From: Rhizobium freirei PRF 81
GTDB taxonomy: Bacteria; Pseudomonadota; Alphaproteobacteria; Rhizobiales; Rhizobiaceae
Assembly (NCBI RefSeq): GCF_000359745.1
Contig: NZ_AQHN01000005.1
Span: forward strand, 124,001-188,000
DNA: 64,000 nucleotides
Reading direction: 5' to 3'
The position numbers and the translations under genes are program-made. This document shows, piece by piece, positions 37,925-46,550 of the stretch (its first letter is position 1; each line of letters starts with the position of its first letter). Below the pieces are notes generated by a model that did not search any database, was not told where the DNA came from, and was given only the letters and a program-made list of their open reading frames with translations.

Positions 37925-38257
37925 GGTTTCCTGCCGATTTCTTGCGGTCCAGAGCTCATGGCGATTCGATTGACGCACGCCCGTGCTCGTGAGCTGCTCT
38001 ATTTTGACTTTATTCAGGTTACCAAACCGTCAACGGAGCGCTGACCACTCTTGGCTCCGTTCCATTTCAATCCAGGTATCGAACGGAGTTTGAAACGCAT
38101 CAGAAGGAGTTGGAAAACCCGGATGGCGAAATACCACCCTACGGATTCGATTTAAGACAGAAAGATTCAGGCAAGAATTTGACCTCGCTTAAATCAGGGA
38201 AGCCTCATAAAGCTCTGGAAAGCCGAGAGGATTCAGATCAACCGCACAAAGCGGCCA
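37925..38257. other. Intergenic region upstream of the IalB-like gene
   Basis: These 333 bases carry no convincing gene. Three AACGGAG / CTCCGTT half-sites occur at about 38031-38088: AACGGAG near 38032, CTCCGTT at 38055-38061 and AACGGAG at 38082-38088, forming two overlapping inverted repeats. They could be a regulator site for the IalB-like gene. The rest shows nothing notable. Confidence 0.4.
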
Positions 38258-38647
38258 TCAGGCGGTCTTCATGGCTTCGGGCTCATTCTCCAAAGCCCGG
38301 TCGGCGGCATCATAGTGCTCCTGGCGGATATGGCCCCTGATCATGCTGAAGGCGAGCGTCAGCACCGCGACGTCGTCCGTATAGCCGATGACGGCAAAAA
38401 AATCGGGGATGATATCGACGGGCATGACGAAATAGCCGAGCGCCGCCAGCAGGATGCCGCGAACGCGGGTCGGCGTCTGCGGGTCGAGCGCACAATAGAA
38501 GGCGGCCACGACATCGCGCGAAAACGGAATATGACGAGCCGCCTTTCGCAAGGTCGGCCAGAATTTCCGCCGCACCGATGTCTCCTGCTCTTTTTGGGTT
38601 TCTTCGTCACCAGGCATCAGGATTTCCCCGTACTTGATGTCATCCAT
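38258..38647 (-). CDS. YkvA/DUF1232-family protein
   Basis: This 129-residue DUF1232 protein has the hallmark helix-turn segment ALGYFVMPVDIIPDF near residue 70, followed by IGYTDDVAVLTLAFSM. Family members have one or two short membrane-associated helices and unknown function. The ATG at 38647 follows AGAGGTGA at a good distance; the frame extends to 38692. It is monocistronic. Confidence 0.88.
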   Translation of the reverse strand: MDDIKYGEILMPGDEETQKEQETSVRRKFWPTLRKAARHIPFSRDVVAAFYCALDPQTPTRVRGILLAALGYFVMPVDIIPDFFAVIGYTDDVAVLTLAFSMIRGHIRQEHYDAADRALENEPEAMKTA

Positions 38648-38713
38648 TCCGTTCACCTCTATCGAGACCCGTCGCCCGGACCGTGTAAACATATGGTGAT
38701 CGCTTGACGCTAT

Positions 38714-39019
38714 TCAATCGAGCCTGTGGGCAGCAGCCTTCTCCATCGCCTTTGCCAGCTTGATGTCATGATCGGTCAGGCCGCCGGCGTCGTGCGTCGT
38801 CAGCTTCACGTCGACGCGGGAATAAACATTGAACCATTCCGGGTGATGGTTGTATTTTTCGGCGGCAAGTGCGGCTTCCGTCATGAAGCCGAAGGCCTCG
38901 ACGAAATTGCGGAACTTGAAGGTCTTCGAAATCGAAAGCCCGTCAGCCGCAAGCGTCCAGCCACCGAGTTCCGACAGGTTTTGATCGATTGCCGCACGGT
39001 CCAGCTTCTCGTATTTCAT
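38714..39019 (-). CDS. phhB: 4a-hydroxytetrahydrobiopterin dehydratase (pterin-4a-carbinolamine dehydratase)
   Basis: This 101-residue enzyme recycles the pterin cofactor of aromatic amino acid hydroxylases. The family motif is clear: [16 protein letters not shown] near residues 56-71 followed by [13 protein letters not shown]. The paired histidines and THxxGGLTxxD are catalytic. No phenylalanine hydroxylase gene is in the window. Confidence 0.93.
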   Translation of the reverse strand: MKYEKLDRAAIDQNLSELGGWTLAADGLSISKTFKFRNFVEAFGFMTEAALAAEKYNHHPEWFNVYSRVDVKLTTHDAGGLTDHDIKLAKAMEKAAAHRLD

Positions 39020-39044
39020 GACACGTCACTCCTCTCCGGGGCGG

Positions 39045-39139
39045 TTCAACTCTTCACGGAATCTCCGAACCGCTCTACTTTATTATTTTCACGCAATTCC
39101 GGACGGAAAACCGCTACGCACTTTTCCTGGAATTGCTCT
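39045..39139 (-). repeat. Intergenic palindromic repeat, family A copy 3
   Basis: Read on the minus strand it is AGAGCAATTCCAGGAAAAGTG, three variable bases, then AGCGGTTTTCCGTCCGGAATTGCGTGAAAA, followed by GTAGAGCGGTTC. The core is almost identical to the copy at 52280-52382 and close to that at 21564-21634. It fills the gap between phhB and the phosphatase gene and ends 20 bases before the latter's ATG. Confidence 0.85.
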
Positions 39140-39158
39140 CTAGCGGTTGAACGATAGC

Positions 39159-39641
39159 ATGGATCGTCACAGGGTTCTTTTCGTCTGCGCCGGCAATATC
39201 TGCCGGTCGCCCCTTGCCGAAGGCATCTTCAGGCACCTGGTTGCACAGGCTGGCCGTTCGGCGGAGTTTGAAATCAATTCGGCCGGCACCGGCGGCTGGC
39301 ATCAGGGCGAGCGGCCCGATCGACGCTCGATCGCCGTTGCGGCCGGACATGGAATCGACATTTCAGGCCAGCGCGCCCGCCGCATCGAACCAGCCGATTT
39401 CGGCCGGTTCGATCTGATCCTGGCGATGGATCAAGACAATTTGAAGAACTTGCGCAAGGCCGCGCCTGCCGATGCTCTCGGCAGGCTGCACCTCTTCAAT
39501 GCCCTTGCGCGCGGCGACAACAGGGACGTTCCAGACCCCTATTATGGCGACCGCGAGGATTTCGAGGCTGTTTATACCATGCTCTTGGCTGGCTGCATGG
39601 CACTTTTACCCAAGGTCGGGAAGGTGCTGCGCGGTTCGTGA
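39159..39641 (+). CDS. Low-molecular-weight protein-tyrosine phosphatase
   Basis: This 160-residue phosphatase has the P-loop VLFVCAGNICRSPLAEG (CX5R) at the N terminus and the general-acid aspartate in DPYYGDREDF near residue 131. The ATG at 39159 is preferred; a TTG at 39147 in the same frame would add four residues. The last 70 bases overlap the convergent thpR gene. It may act on tyrosine-phosphorylated proteins or arsenate; context does not decide. Confidence 0.93.
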   Translation: MDRHRVLFVCAGNICRSPLAEGIFRHLVAQAGRSAEFEINSAGTGGWHQGERPDRRSIAVAAGHGIDISGQRARRIEPADFGRFDLILAMDQDNLKNLRKAAPADALGRLHLFNALARGDNRDVPDPYYGDREDFEAVYTMLLAGCMALLPKVGKVLRGS

Positions 39642-40168
39642 AGGGGGAATATCTCTTCGGTGAGATAGGGACCACCGCCGACCGATTCGCGCGAGGACAG
39701 AAGCACGAAACGCCCGACCGTGAACGGCGCAGTATAGAAGTTGCCGCGACCGGAAAGATAGTGCACGACATCGTCGACCCGCGAGGACTTCAGCCTGGCG
39801 AGCGTGACATGCGGCGTGAATTTGCGGGGATCGGGCTGCAGGCCGATGCGCTGGCAGATACGCTCGATCTCGCCTTGCAGCGCGAACATGTCCGGCGTCT
39901 GCGAAACACCGGCCCAAACCGAATGCGGCTTCTTGGACCCGAAGGAACCTATGCCCTCCAGCCGAAGCTGGAACTCAGGGCGATCTATCCGGTCCAGCCG
40001 GTCGACGATCTCATCCGCAGTGCGGCCATCGACATCGCCGATGAAGCGCAAAGTGATGTGATAATTTTCAACGTCGATCCACCTGGCTCCCGGGAGACCA
40101 CCGCGCAACAATGACAGGCTCATGGCCGCGTTGCGCGGAATTTCGAGGGCGGTAAAAAGTCTCGGCAT
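39572..40168 (-). CDS. thpR: RNA 2',3'-cyclic phosphodiesterase
   Basis: This 2H-phosphoesterase of the LigT/ThpR family opens 2',3'-cyclic phosphates. Both catalytic HxTx motifs are visible, YHITLRFIG near residue 37 and FTPHVTLARLK near residue 119. The ATG at 40168 (MPRLFTALEIP) gives 198 residues. The family normally ends near PYLTEEIFPL, and the final 20 or so residues here read antisense through the end of the phosphatase gene, a convergent overlap of 70 bases. Confidence 0.93.
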   Translation of the reverse strand: MPRLFTALEIPRNAAMSLSLLRGGLPGARWIDVENYHITLRFIGDVDGRTADEIVDRLDRIDRPEFQLRLEGIGSFGSKKPHSVWAGVSQTPDMFALQGEIERICQRIGLQPDPRKFTPHVTLARLKSSRVDDVVHYLSGRGNFYTAPFTVGRFVLLSSRESVGGGPYLTEEIFPLHEPRSTFPTLGKSAMQPAKSMV

Positions 40169-40237
40169 GACGAGCACTCCCCGAATCTCTTGCAGGTAAT
40201 ACGTAGGGAATCACGCATTTGCAGTCGGTGCAAGCAT

Positions 40238-40888
40238 CTATTTCGCACCTGCGTCAATCATCCCTACAAAACTTATAACGGCCGGTAAGATGCGCTCGAC
40301 CATTAGATCGACGCCCTTGGGGTTCGGATGCATGCCGTCCGAGAGCTGCAAATCCGCATGCGTGGCGACGCCGTCGAGGAAGAACGGATAGAGCGCAAGC
40401 TGGTATTGGTCGGCCAGGCGCTTGTAGATCGGGTTGAACTTGTCGGCATAGTCCTGCCCCATATTCGGTGGCGCCAGCATGCCGACGAAGAAGATCGGGA
40501 TCTTTCTGCCCTTCAACCGCTCGATCATCGTCTCGAGGTTCTTTTCCGTTTCTTCCGACGGGATGCCGCGAAGCGCGTCGTTGGCGCCAAGCTCCAGGAT
40601 CACGCCGTCGGTGCCGTCGGGCACCGACCAGTCTATGCGCGACAGCCCGCCGGAGGTCGTGTCGCCGGAAACGCCGGCATCGGCGACCGCCACATCCAAT
40701 CCCTTGGCCTTCAGTGCCGCCTCCAGCTTGGCGGGAAATCCGTCGCCGGGTGGCAGCTGATAGCCCGCCATCAGGCTGTCGCCGAAACCGACGAGCTGGA
40801 TCGTCCGCGCCTCGGCAGCGCCCACCGCGCCAAACAAAAGACCGAAAGTGATGACAGCGAATTGAAACGCAGCAACTTTAAAACCCAT
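40238..40888 (-). CDS. Secreted GDSL/SGNH esterase (TesA-like arylesterase)
   Basis: This 216-residue SGNH hydrolase has a signal peptide ending at AEA near residue 27. The nucleophile is in GFGDSLMAGYQLP, block III is LGANDALRG and the catalytic Asp/His pair is DGMHPNPKG. It is the periplasmic multifunctional acyl-CoA thioesterase/lysophospholipase/arylesterase type. The ATG at 40888 follows AGGGAA by 6 bases; the frame is open much further but reads antisense through the next gene. It is divergent from the ABC genes, as its E. coli homologue tesA is from ybbA. Confidence 0.93.
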   Translation of the reverse strand: MGFKVAAFQFAVITFGLLFGAVGAAEARTIQLVGFGDSLMAGYQLPPGDGFPAKLEAALKAKGLDVAVADAGVSGDTTSGGLSRIDWSVPDGTDGVILELGANDALRGIPSEETEKNLETMIERLKGRKIPIFFVGMLAPPNMGQDYADKFNPIYKRLADQYQLALYPFFLDGVATHADLQLSDGMHPNPKGVDLMVERILPAVISFVGMIDAGAK

Positions 40889-40967
40889 GATCCATTCCCT
40901 AGATTCGCTGCTCGGGCTCATCGCCCGCCATTGTCTCTGATGTTCTCTGATATATAGGGCGTTCGCA

Positions 40968-41678
40968 TTGGCAAAAACCATCATCGAGCTGAAGAAGGCG
41001 GATTTGACCCTCGGCAATGCCGCTGCGTCGGTCCATGTGCTGAAGAGCATCGACCTCACCGTCATGGAGGGTGAAGCCGTTGGTATCGTCGGCCCGTCCG
41101 GCTCCGGCAAGTCCACCCTGCTGATGGTGCTGGCCGGCCTCGAAAAGCTCGATAGCGGCGAACTCTTGATCCGCGACACACCGCTGCATAGCCTGAGCGA
41201 AGATCGCATCGCCGATTTTCGCGGCCGCAATATCGGCATCGTTTTCCAGTCATTCCATTTGATCGCCAATATGACGGCTTTGGAAAACGTCGCCGTGCCG
41301 CTGGAACTTGCCAATGTGCGCGACGCCTTCGACATCGCCCGGCGCGAACTGGAAGCGGTGGGGCTGGGCGAAAGGCTCACCCACTATCCCGGACAGCTTT
41401 CCGGCGGCGAACAGCAGCGGGTGGCGATCGCCCGCGCGCTGGCGCCTTCGCCTGCCGTCCTGATCGCCGACGAACCCACCGGCAATCTGGATACGGATAC
41501 CGGCCGGCAGATCGCCGACCTGCTCTTTGCCCAGCAGGCCGAGCGCGGCACCACCATGCTGCTCGTCACCCATGATCCGGCGCTTGCCGCCCGCTGCTCG
41601 CGGCAGATCCGCGTTCGCTCCGGCGAGATCGAGAATGACAGTGCTCGGACGCGAGTCAATCAGGCGGCAATCGCATGA
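40968..41678 (+). CDS. ABC transporter ATP-binding protein (LolD/YbbA type)
   Basis: This 236-residue ATPase has Walker A GPSGSGKSTLL near residue 43, the signature LSGGEQQRV near 145 and Walker B LIADEPTGNLD near 165. It resembles YbbA and LolD of the MacB-like class. The start is a TTG: there is an in-frame stop just upstream and no ATG. It overlaps the permease gene through ATGA, and the pair is divergent from the TesA-like gene. The probable role is lipid or lipoprotein extraction from the inner membrane, inferred from family. Confidence 0.92.
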   Translation: MAKTIIELKKADLTLGNAAASVHVLKSIDLTVMEGEAVGIVGPSGSGKSTLLMVLAGLEKLDSGELLIRDTPLHSLSEDRIADFRGRNIGIVFQSFHLIANMTALENVAVPLELANVRDAFDIARRELEAVGLGERLTHYPGQLSGGEQQRVAIARALAPSPAVLIADEPTGNLDTDTGRQIADLLFAQQAERGTTMLLVTHDPALAARCSRQIRVRSGEIENDSARTRVNQAAIA

Positions 41679-44224
41679 CAAGCGCGGCGCGAATGCGCCT
41701 GACACTCGCCTTCCGCCTCGCCTTGCGCGAGCTGCGCGGCGGCCTTGGCGGCTTCTACATCTTCCTCGCCTGCATCGCGCTCGGCACCGGCGCGATCGCC
41801 GCCGTCAATTCCGTTTCCCGCTCGATCACCGACGCCATCTCGACGCAGGGCCAGTCGCTACTCTCCGGAGACGCCCGTTTCGTGCTGCGCAATCGCGAGG
41901 CCACTCCCGAGGAGCTCACCTATCTCCAGGGTCTCGGCAAACTCTCTCGCTCGACGAGCCTGCGTTCCATGGCTCGCCTGCCCGACGGCTCCGATCAGGC
42001 GCTGGTCGAGGTCAAGGCGGTCGATGGCGCCTACCCGCTCTACGGCACCTTCGAAGCCGAGCCCAATCAGCCGCTGTCGACCCTGCTTGCCGGAAAGGAT
42101 GGTAGCTATGGCGCCATCGTCGCGCCGCTGCTGCTCGAGCGCCTGAACCTCAAGGTCGGCGGCGAGTTGCTGCTGGGCAATACGAAACTGCGGATCACCG
42201 GCACCATAAAGACCGAACCGGATGCCGTCTCGGAAGGCTTCGGCTTTGCGCCCCGCCTGATCACCAGCCGCGACGCGCTCTCCTCCTCCGGCCTGATTGC
42301 AACGGGCAGCCTCGTCGAGCAGGCCTATCGGCTCCGTATGGACGATCCCGCAGCCGGCCTGCGCAACATCGGCGATCGCGCCAATGCCGCCTTCCCGCAG
42401 GCGGGCTGGTCGATCCGCACCAGTGCGCGTGCCGCCCCCGAACTTGCCGACAACGTCACCCGCTTCTCGCAGTTCCTGACGCTCGTCGGCCTCGCCGCGC
42501 TCATCGTCGGCGGCGTCGGCGTCGCCAATGCGGTGCGGGCCTTTCTCGATTCGAAACGCACCACCATCGCCACCTTCAAATGCCTCGGCGCACCGGCCTT
42601 CGTCGTGGTGTTGATCTATCTCATCCAGATCTCTGTCATTGCGCTGGCTGGCATTGCGATCGGCCTTGTTCTCGGCGCTATTGCGCCGATCATCGCCTCG
42701 CAGTTCATGGCCGAATTCCTGCCGATTTCGACCGCGCCACGGCTCTATCCCGGCGCGCTGATGCTGGCTGCCCTCTTCGGCCTGCTGACGACGCTTGCCT
42801 TTGCTATTCCGCCGCTCGGCCACGCCCGCGAGGTGCCGGCGACGGCACTGTTCCGGGAACAAGGCTTCGAAGCGCGCCGCCTGCCCGGCTGGCCCTATCT
42901 GCTTGCCGCCGCCTTGCTGATGGCGGCACTTGCGGCTCTGGCGATCGTCACCGCCTATGACCGCTTCATCGCAGTCGTCTTCGTCGTGTCGATCGCCGGA
43001 GCCTTCGTCGTGCTGCGCCTGGTGGCCGCCCTGCTCTCCTGGCTTGCCCGCCGCAGCCCGCGCGTGCGATCGCCGGCGCTGCGGCTGGCGATCGGCAATA
43101 TCCACCGACCGGGTGCGCTCACCTCGTCCGTCGTGCTGTCGCTCGGCCTCGGTCTCGCGCTGCTGGTCACCCTGACGCTGATCGACGGCAATATGCGCCG
43201 CGAATTGATGGGCCGTATGAGCGAACAGGCACCGAACTTCTTCTTCGTCGACATCCAGGGACCGGAGCTCGAAGGCTTCCGCAAGATCGTCCTCGACATC
43301 GACCCCAAGGGCAAACTCGTCGAGGCACCGATGCTGCGCGGCCGTATCATCGCCTTCAACGGCGAGGATGTCACCAAGATGAAGGTGCCGGCCGCAGGTC
43401 AATGGGTCCTGCGCGGCGATCGCGGCATCACCTATGCCGATACAATGCCGGAAAACGCCTCGGTCACGGAAGGCAAATGGTGGGACAAAGACTATGGCGG
43501 CGAACCGCTGGTGTCGTTTTCCGATGAGGAGGGCAAGGCGCTCGGCCTGAAGCTCGGCGACAAGGTCACCGTCAACGTGCTTGGCCGCAACGTCACCGCC
43601 AAGATCGCCAGCTTCCGCAAGGTGCAATGGCAATCGCTGTCGATCAATTTCGTGATGATCTTCTCGCCCAATAGCTTCAAGGGCGCGCCGCATGCCTGGC
43701 TCGCGACCCTGACGGATGCTTCCGCCTCCTCGGAGCAGGAGGCTGCGATCCTGCGGAAGGTCAGCAATGCCTACCCGACCATTACCAGCGTCCGCGTCAA
43801 GGATGCGCTCGATGTCGTCAACACGCTTGTAGGACAGCTCGCCGCTGCGATCCGCGCCGCCGCTTCGGTGGCGTTGATTGCCTCTGTGCTGGTACTGGCG
43901 GGCGCATTGGCAGCCGGCAATCGCGCCCGCACGCATGATGCCGTCATCCTCAAGACGCTCGGCGCAACGCGGGCGACGTTGATTCGCGCCTTCAGCTATG
44001 AATATCTGATCCTGGGCGCGGCAACCGCCGTCTTCGCGCTCATCGCCGGCTCCGCTTCCGCCTGGTACATCGTCAGCCGCATCATGCACCTGCCTTCGGC
44101 CTTCCTGCCCGACGTCGCCATCTCCACCCTCGTCATCGCCCTGATACTGACGGTCGGAATAGGTCTCATCGGCACCTGGCGCATCCTCGGCCAGAAAGCG
44201 GCTCCCGTTCTGCGCGAGCTGTGA
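41675..44224 (+). CDS. ABC transporter permease, FtsX/YbbP-like
   Basis: This 849-residue permease has an N-terminal helix, a large periplasmic domain, two FtsX-type membrane blocks (around residues 265-450 and 715-845) and a second periplasmic domain between them. The layout matches YbbP. Visible membrane stretches include VALIASVLVLAGALAAG and LIALILTVGIGLIGT-like segments near the C terminus. It overlaps the ATPase gene by four bases and works with it. The substrate is unknown. Confidence 0.92.
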   Translation: MTSAARMRLTLAFRLALRELRGGLGGFYIFLACIALGTGAIAAVNSVSRSITDAISTQGQSLLSGDARFVLRNREATPEELTYLQGLGKLSRSTSLRSMARLPDGSDQALVEVKAVDGAYPLYGTFEAEPNQPLSTLLAGKDGSYGAIVAPLLLERLNLKVGGELLLGNTKLRITGTIKTEPDAVSEGFGFAPRLITSRDALSSSGLIATGSLVEQAYRLRMDDPAAGLRNIGDRANAAFPQAGWSIRTSARAAPELADNVTRFSQFLTLVGLAALIVGGVGVANAVRAFLDSKRTTIATFKCLGAPAFVVVLIYLIQISVIALAGIAIGLVLGAIAPIIASQFMAEFLPISTAPRLYPGALMLAALFGLLTTLAFAIPPLGHAREVPATALFREQGFEARRLPGWPYLLAAALLMAALAALAIVTAYDRFIAVVFVVSIAGAFVVLRLVAALLSWLARRSPRVRSPALRLAIGNIHRPGALTSSVVLSLGLGLALLVTLTLIDGNMRRELMGRMSEQAPNFFFVDIQGPELEGFRKIVLDIDPKGKLVEAPMLRGRIIAFNGEDVTKMKVPAAGQWVLRGDRGITYADTMPENASVTEGKWWDKDYGGEPLVSFSDEEGKALGLKLGDKVTVNVLGRNVTAKIASFRKVQWQSLSINFVMIFSPNSFKGAPHAWLATLTDASASSEQEAAILRKVSNAYPTITSVRVKDALDVVNTLVGQLAAAIRAAASVALIASVLVLAGALAAGNRARTHDAVILKTLGATRATLIRAFSYEYLILGAATAVFALIAGSASAWYIVSRIMHLPSAFLPDVAISTLVIALILTVGIGLIGTWRILGQKAAPVLREL

Positions 44225-44302
44225 GCCCTTCTGCAAATTAACCGAATGCCGCGAAAACGGCCCGATATTACATCGATTTAACATGGGTCCGCCCGCTGGA
44301 CC

Positions 44303-44332
44303 CTTGTGTACAAGGCTCGAAAGCCTCATATT
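44303..44332 (+). promoter_or_regulatory. Candidate promoter for the Bax-inhibitor-1 gene
   Basis: CTTGTG at 44303-44308 and CATATT at 44327-44332 are 18 bases apart, about 90 bases upstream of the ATG at 44420. The -35 overlaps a small palindrome CTTGT-GT-ACAAG. Only weakly consensus. Confidence 0.35.
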
Positions 44333-44419
44333 CTCTACAGGCATGCTGGAGCTCCGCAGCGGCGCCTGGGCCTGAACGGCCCGACACCGTATTCACATCG
44401 GAGCTTAAAAGAGGAAAAC

Positions 44420-45160
44420 ATGGCTGACTTTCGCAACTACCAAAACCGGGCGCAGAGCGGCGCGCAATCCGGTGCGATGATAGATGAGGGCCTTCGAGCC
44501 TACATGCTCAAGGTCTATAACCTGATGGCGCTGGGTCTGGCGATCACGGGTGTTGCCGCCTATCTCTCCTTCTCGCTCGCTTTCGCTAACGGACATCTGA
44601 CGGCCTTCGGCCAGGCGATCTACCTGAGCCCGCTGAAGTGGGTGGTTATCTTCGCCCCGCTCGCAATGGTCTTCTTCCTGAGCTTCAGGATCAACCGCAT
44701 GAGCGTGGCCGCCGCGACGACGACCTTCTGGGTCTACGCCGCGCTGGTGGGCCTGTCGCTGTCGTCGATCTTCATCATCTACACCGGCCAGAGCGTCGTG
44801 CAGACCTTCTTCGTGACCGCCGCCTCGTTCGGCGCGCTGTCGCTCTACGGCTACGTCACGAAGCGTGATCTCTCCGCGATGGGCTCGTTCATGATGATGG
44901 GTCTCTTCGGCCTGATCATCGCCTCGCTGGTCAACATCTTCCTGGCGTCGTCCGCCGTGCAGTTCGCGATCTCGGTGATCGGCGTCCTGATCTTCGCAGG
45001 CCTCACCGCCTATGATACGCAGCGGATCAAGGAAATGTACTTTGATGCCGACGACGTGGCGGTAGCCGGCCGCAAGGCGATCATGGGCGCCCTGTCGCTC
45101 TACCTGGACTTCATCAACATGTTCATGTTCCTGCTGCAATTCCTCGGCGACCGCCGTTAA
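44420..45160 (+). CDS. Bax inhibitor-1 / YccA-family membrane protein
   Basis: This 246-residue protein has seven predicted membrane helices and belongs to the BI-1 (UPF0005/TMBIM) family, calcium-leak channels or modulators of membrane proteases. The family motif ISVIGVLIFAGLTAYDTQRIK near residue 190 with its conserved aspartate is present, and ALSLYLDFINMFMFLLQFLG closes the protein. The ATG at 44420 is preceded by AAGAGGAAAAC. A TTCG-loop terminator follows 25 bases after the stop. Confidence 0.95.
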   Translation: MADFRNYQNRAQSGAQSGAMIDEGLRAYMLKVYNLMALGLAITGVAAYLSFSLAFANGHLTAFGQAIYLSPLKWVVIFAPLAMVFFLSFRINRMSVAAATTTFWVYAALVGLSLSSIFIIYTGQSVVQTFFVTAASFGALSLYGYVTKRDLSAMGSFMMMGLFGLIIASLVNIFLASSAVQFAISVIGVLIFAGLTAYDTQRIKEMYFDADDVAVAGRKAIMGALSLYLDFINMFMFLLQFLGDRR

Positions 45161-45185
45161 CAGCACGGTTTGAACGAGATATCGG

Positions 45186-45208
45186 AAGGCGGCTTCGGCC
45201 GCCTTTTT
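45186..45208 (+). terminator. Rho-independent terminator of the Bax-inhibitor-1 gene
   Basis: AAGGCGGC and GCCGCCTT pair around a TTCG tetraloop, followed by TTTCGTTT. It lies 25 bases after the stop. Confidence 0.92.
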
Positions 45209-45269
45209 CGTTTGCCTGGTGGCCAACCCTGCTATTTGATAGCGACGTCCGCAAACCGCAGATCAGGCA

Positions 45270-45836
45270 ATGAAAACAATGTCCGTCAGCCTTCGCAGCG
45301 CTACTCTGAACGACCTTCCCCACATCACCGCCGTCTACCGCGATTCCGTGCTGAACGGCACGGCAAGCTACGAGATCACGCCACCGGGCGAAGAGGAGAT
45401 GGCAGGCCGCTTTCAAGCGATCCGTGACAAGGGCTACCCCTATCTCGTCGCCGAAGACGAGGCCGGCGCGTTCCTTGGTTATGCCTATGCCTCGTCGTTT
45501 CGCACACGGCCCGCCTATCGCTGGATGGTGGAGGATTCGATCTATCTGGCACCGGAGGCCCGCGGACGCGGCGTCGGCCGGCTATTGCTGAGCGCCTTGA
45601 TCGAGACCTGCCAGACATTGGGCTTCCGCCAGATGGTGGCCGTCATCGGCGGCGCGCATCCGGCCTCCGTCGCCGTGCATCGCGCGGCGGGCTTTTCCGA
45701 GCTCGGGTTGCTGAAGGGCGCCGGTTACAAGCATGGCCGATGGCTGGATACCATGTTGATGCAGAAGTCGCTGGGCGAAGGAGACGGCACCGATCCGGAT
45801 CCGTCTGTTTATCCGGGGACGTTGTTTGGAGGGTAG
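45270..45836 (+). CDS. GNAT acetyltransferase, phosphinothricin acetyltransferase-like
   Basis: This 188-residue N-acetyltransferase resembles the Pat/YncA group. It shows ATLNDLPHITAVYRDSV at the start, GYAYASSFRTRPAYRW, the acetyl-CoA site YLAPEARGRGVGRLLLSAL near residue 91 and FSELGLLKGAGYKHGRWLD near residue 148. Related enzymes acetylate methionine sulfone or sulfoximine, and phosphinothricin. Two ATGs (45270 and 45279) are possible starts. Confidence 0.9.
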   Translation: MKTMSVSLRSATLNDLPHITAVYRDSVLNGTASYEITPPGEEEMAGRFQAIRDKGYPYLVAEDEAGAFLGYAYASSFRTRPAYRWMVEDSIYLAPEARGRGVGRLLLSALIETCQTLGFRQMVAVIGGAHPASVAVHRAAGFSELGLLKGAGYKHGRWLDTMLMQKSLGEGDGTDPDPSVYPGTLFGG

Positions 45837-45896
45837 ATCTGCTGTCGTTTTGAGCCTGTGGCACCCCCTCATGCTACACGGCCAGCTTTAAAAGAC

Positions 45897-46298
45897 TTAC
45901 TTCTCCACCAGCTTCAGCTGCTTGTCGAAGACCTTCAGCACTTGGCTCAGGTCATGTCCGCGTTTCAAGGTCATGCCGTTGGTGTTGATGACCGAAAAGG
46001 CGCCCTGCTTGGCTGACAATTTCGGGTTCTTTTCGATGCGAAAGAGCGGCATCTCGCCGGAACGCTTGAAGACGGAGAAAACCGCCTTGTCCTTGAGATG
46101 GTCGATGGCGTAGTCGCGCCACTCACCCTCGCCGACCATGCGGCCGTAGATCCAGAGAATCGCATCCAGTTCGCGGCGTTGGAAGGTGACCGGTAGCGGG
46201 TCCTTGCTCTGCTTGTACTCCTTGAGATCGACGACAACGGAGGAATTCGTATCGACGGAACGGCTTTCGCCGTGTCGCAAATCCGGCTGATCAGTCAT
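45897..46298 (-). CDS. DUF2794-family protein
   Basis: This 133-residue protein resembles the alphaproteobacterial DUF2794 family of unknown function. Core features are VTFQRRELDAILWIYGRMV near residue 38, YAIDHLKDKAVFSVFKR and FRIEKNPKLSAKQGAF. There is no signal or membrane segment. The ATG at 46298 follows GGGGGATTG; a TTG one codon earlier is also in frame. Confidence 0.85.
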   Translation of the reverse strand: MTDQPDLRHGESRSVDTNSSVVVDLKEYKQSKDPLPVTFQRRELDAILWIYGRMVGEGEWRDYAIDHLKDKAVFSVFKRSGEMPLFRIEKNPKLSAKQGAFSVINTNGMTLKRGHDLSQVLKVFDKQLKLVEK

Positions 46299-46460
46299 CA
46301 ATCCCCCAGCGGTTATCTCATGACAGGAGAATGACAGTTTGCCTCAGCCACACCAAATTGCAAGACGGCTGACAGCTCACAATTTTTTTCCCGCGCCTGA
46401 AAGCATCTCGACAGCGCCGCATTTCAGTCAAAAGGACGCCTAATTTACAGGAAGTATAGA

Positions 46461-46492
46461 GGGCCGTTTGGCGCCGCCGCGCCAAACGGCCC
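46461..46492. repeat. Perfect 14-base-pair inverted repeat
   Basis: GGGCCGTTTGGCGC and GCGCCAAACGGCCC are perfect arms around CGCC. It lies in the 359-base gap between the DUF1223 and DUF2794 genes, both on the minus strand. There is no T-tract, so it is not an evident terminator. TTTGGCGC recurs in the tandem units at 46551 and 46579. Confidence 0.75.
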
Positions 46493-46550
46493 GGCCGGGG
46501 CGCATCGACTAAACCCCAGCCCCGAATGCGTCCTCGCCGGGCACCTCCCC

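Noticed and set aside
38110..38340. 76-codon plus-strand open frame upstream of the IalB-like gene
   Set aside because: It begins at a non-ATG codon, runs into the 3' end of the DUF1232 gene antisense and has no motif.
41858..44344. 828-codon minus-strand open frame opposite the YbbP-like permease
   Set aside because: The plus strand encodes a clear FtsX-type permease; the antisense reading is repetitive in Gln, Glu, Asp and Arg and has no motif.
45186..45208. Possible riboswitch or small RNA after the Bax-inhibitor gene
   Set aside because: It is a simple GC stem with TTCG loop and T-tract, sufficient as a terminator.
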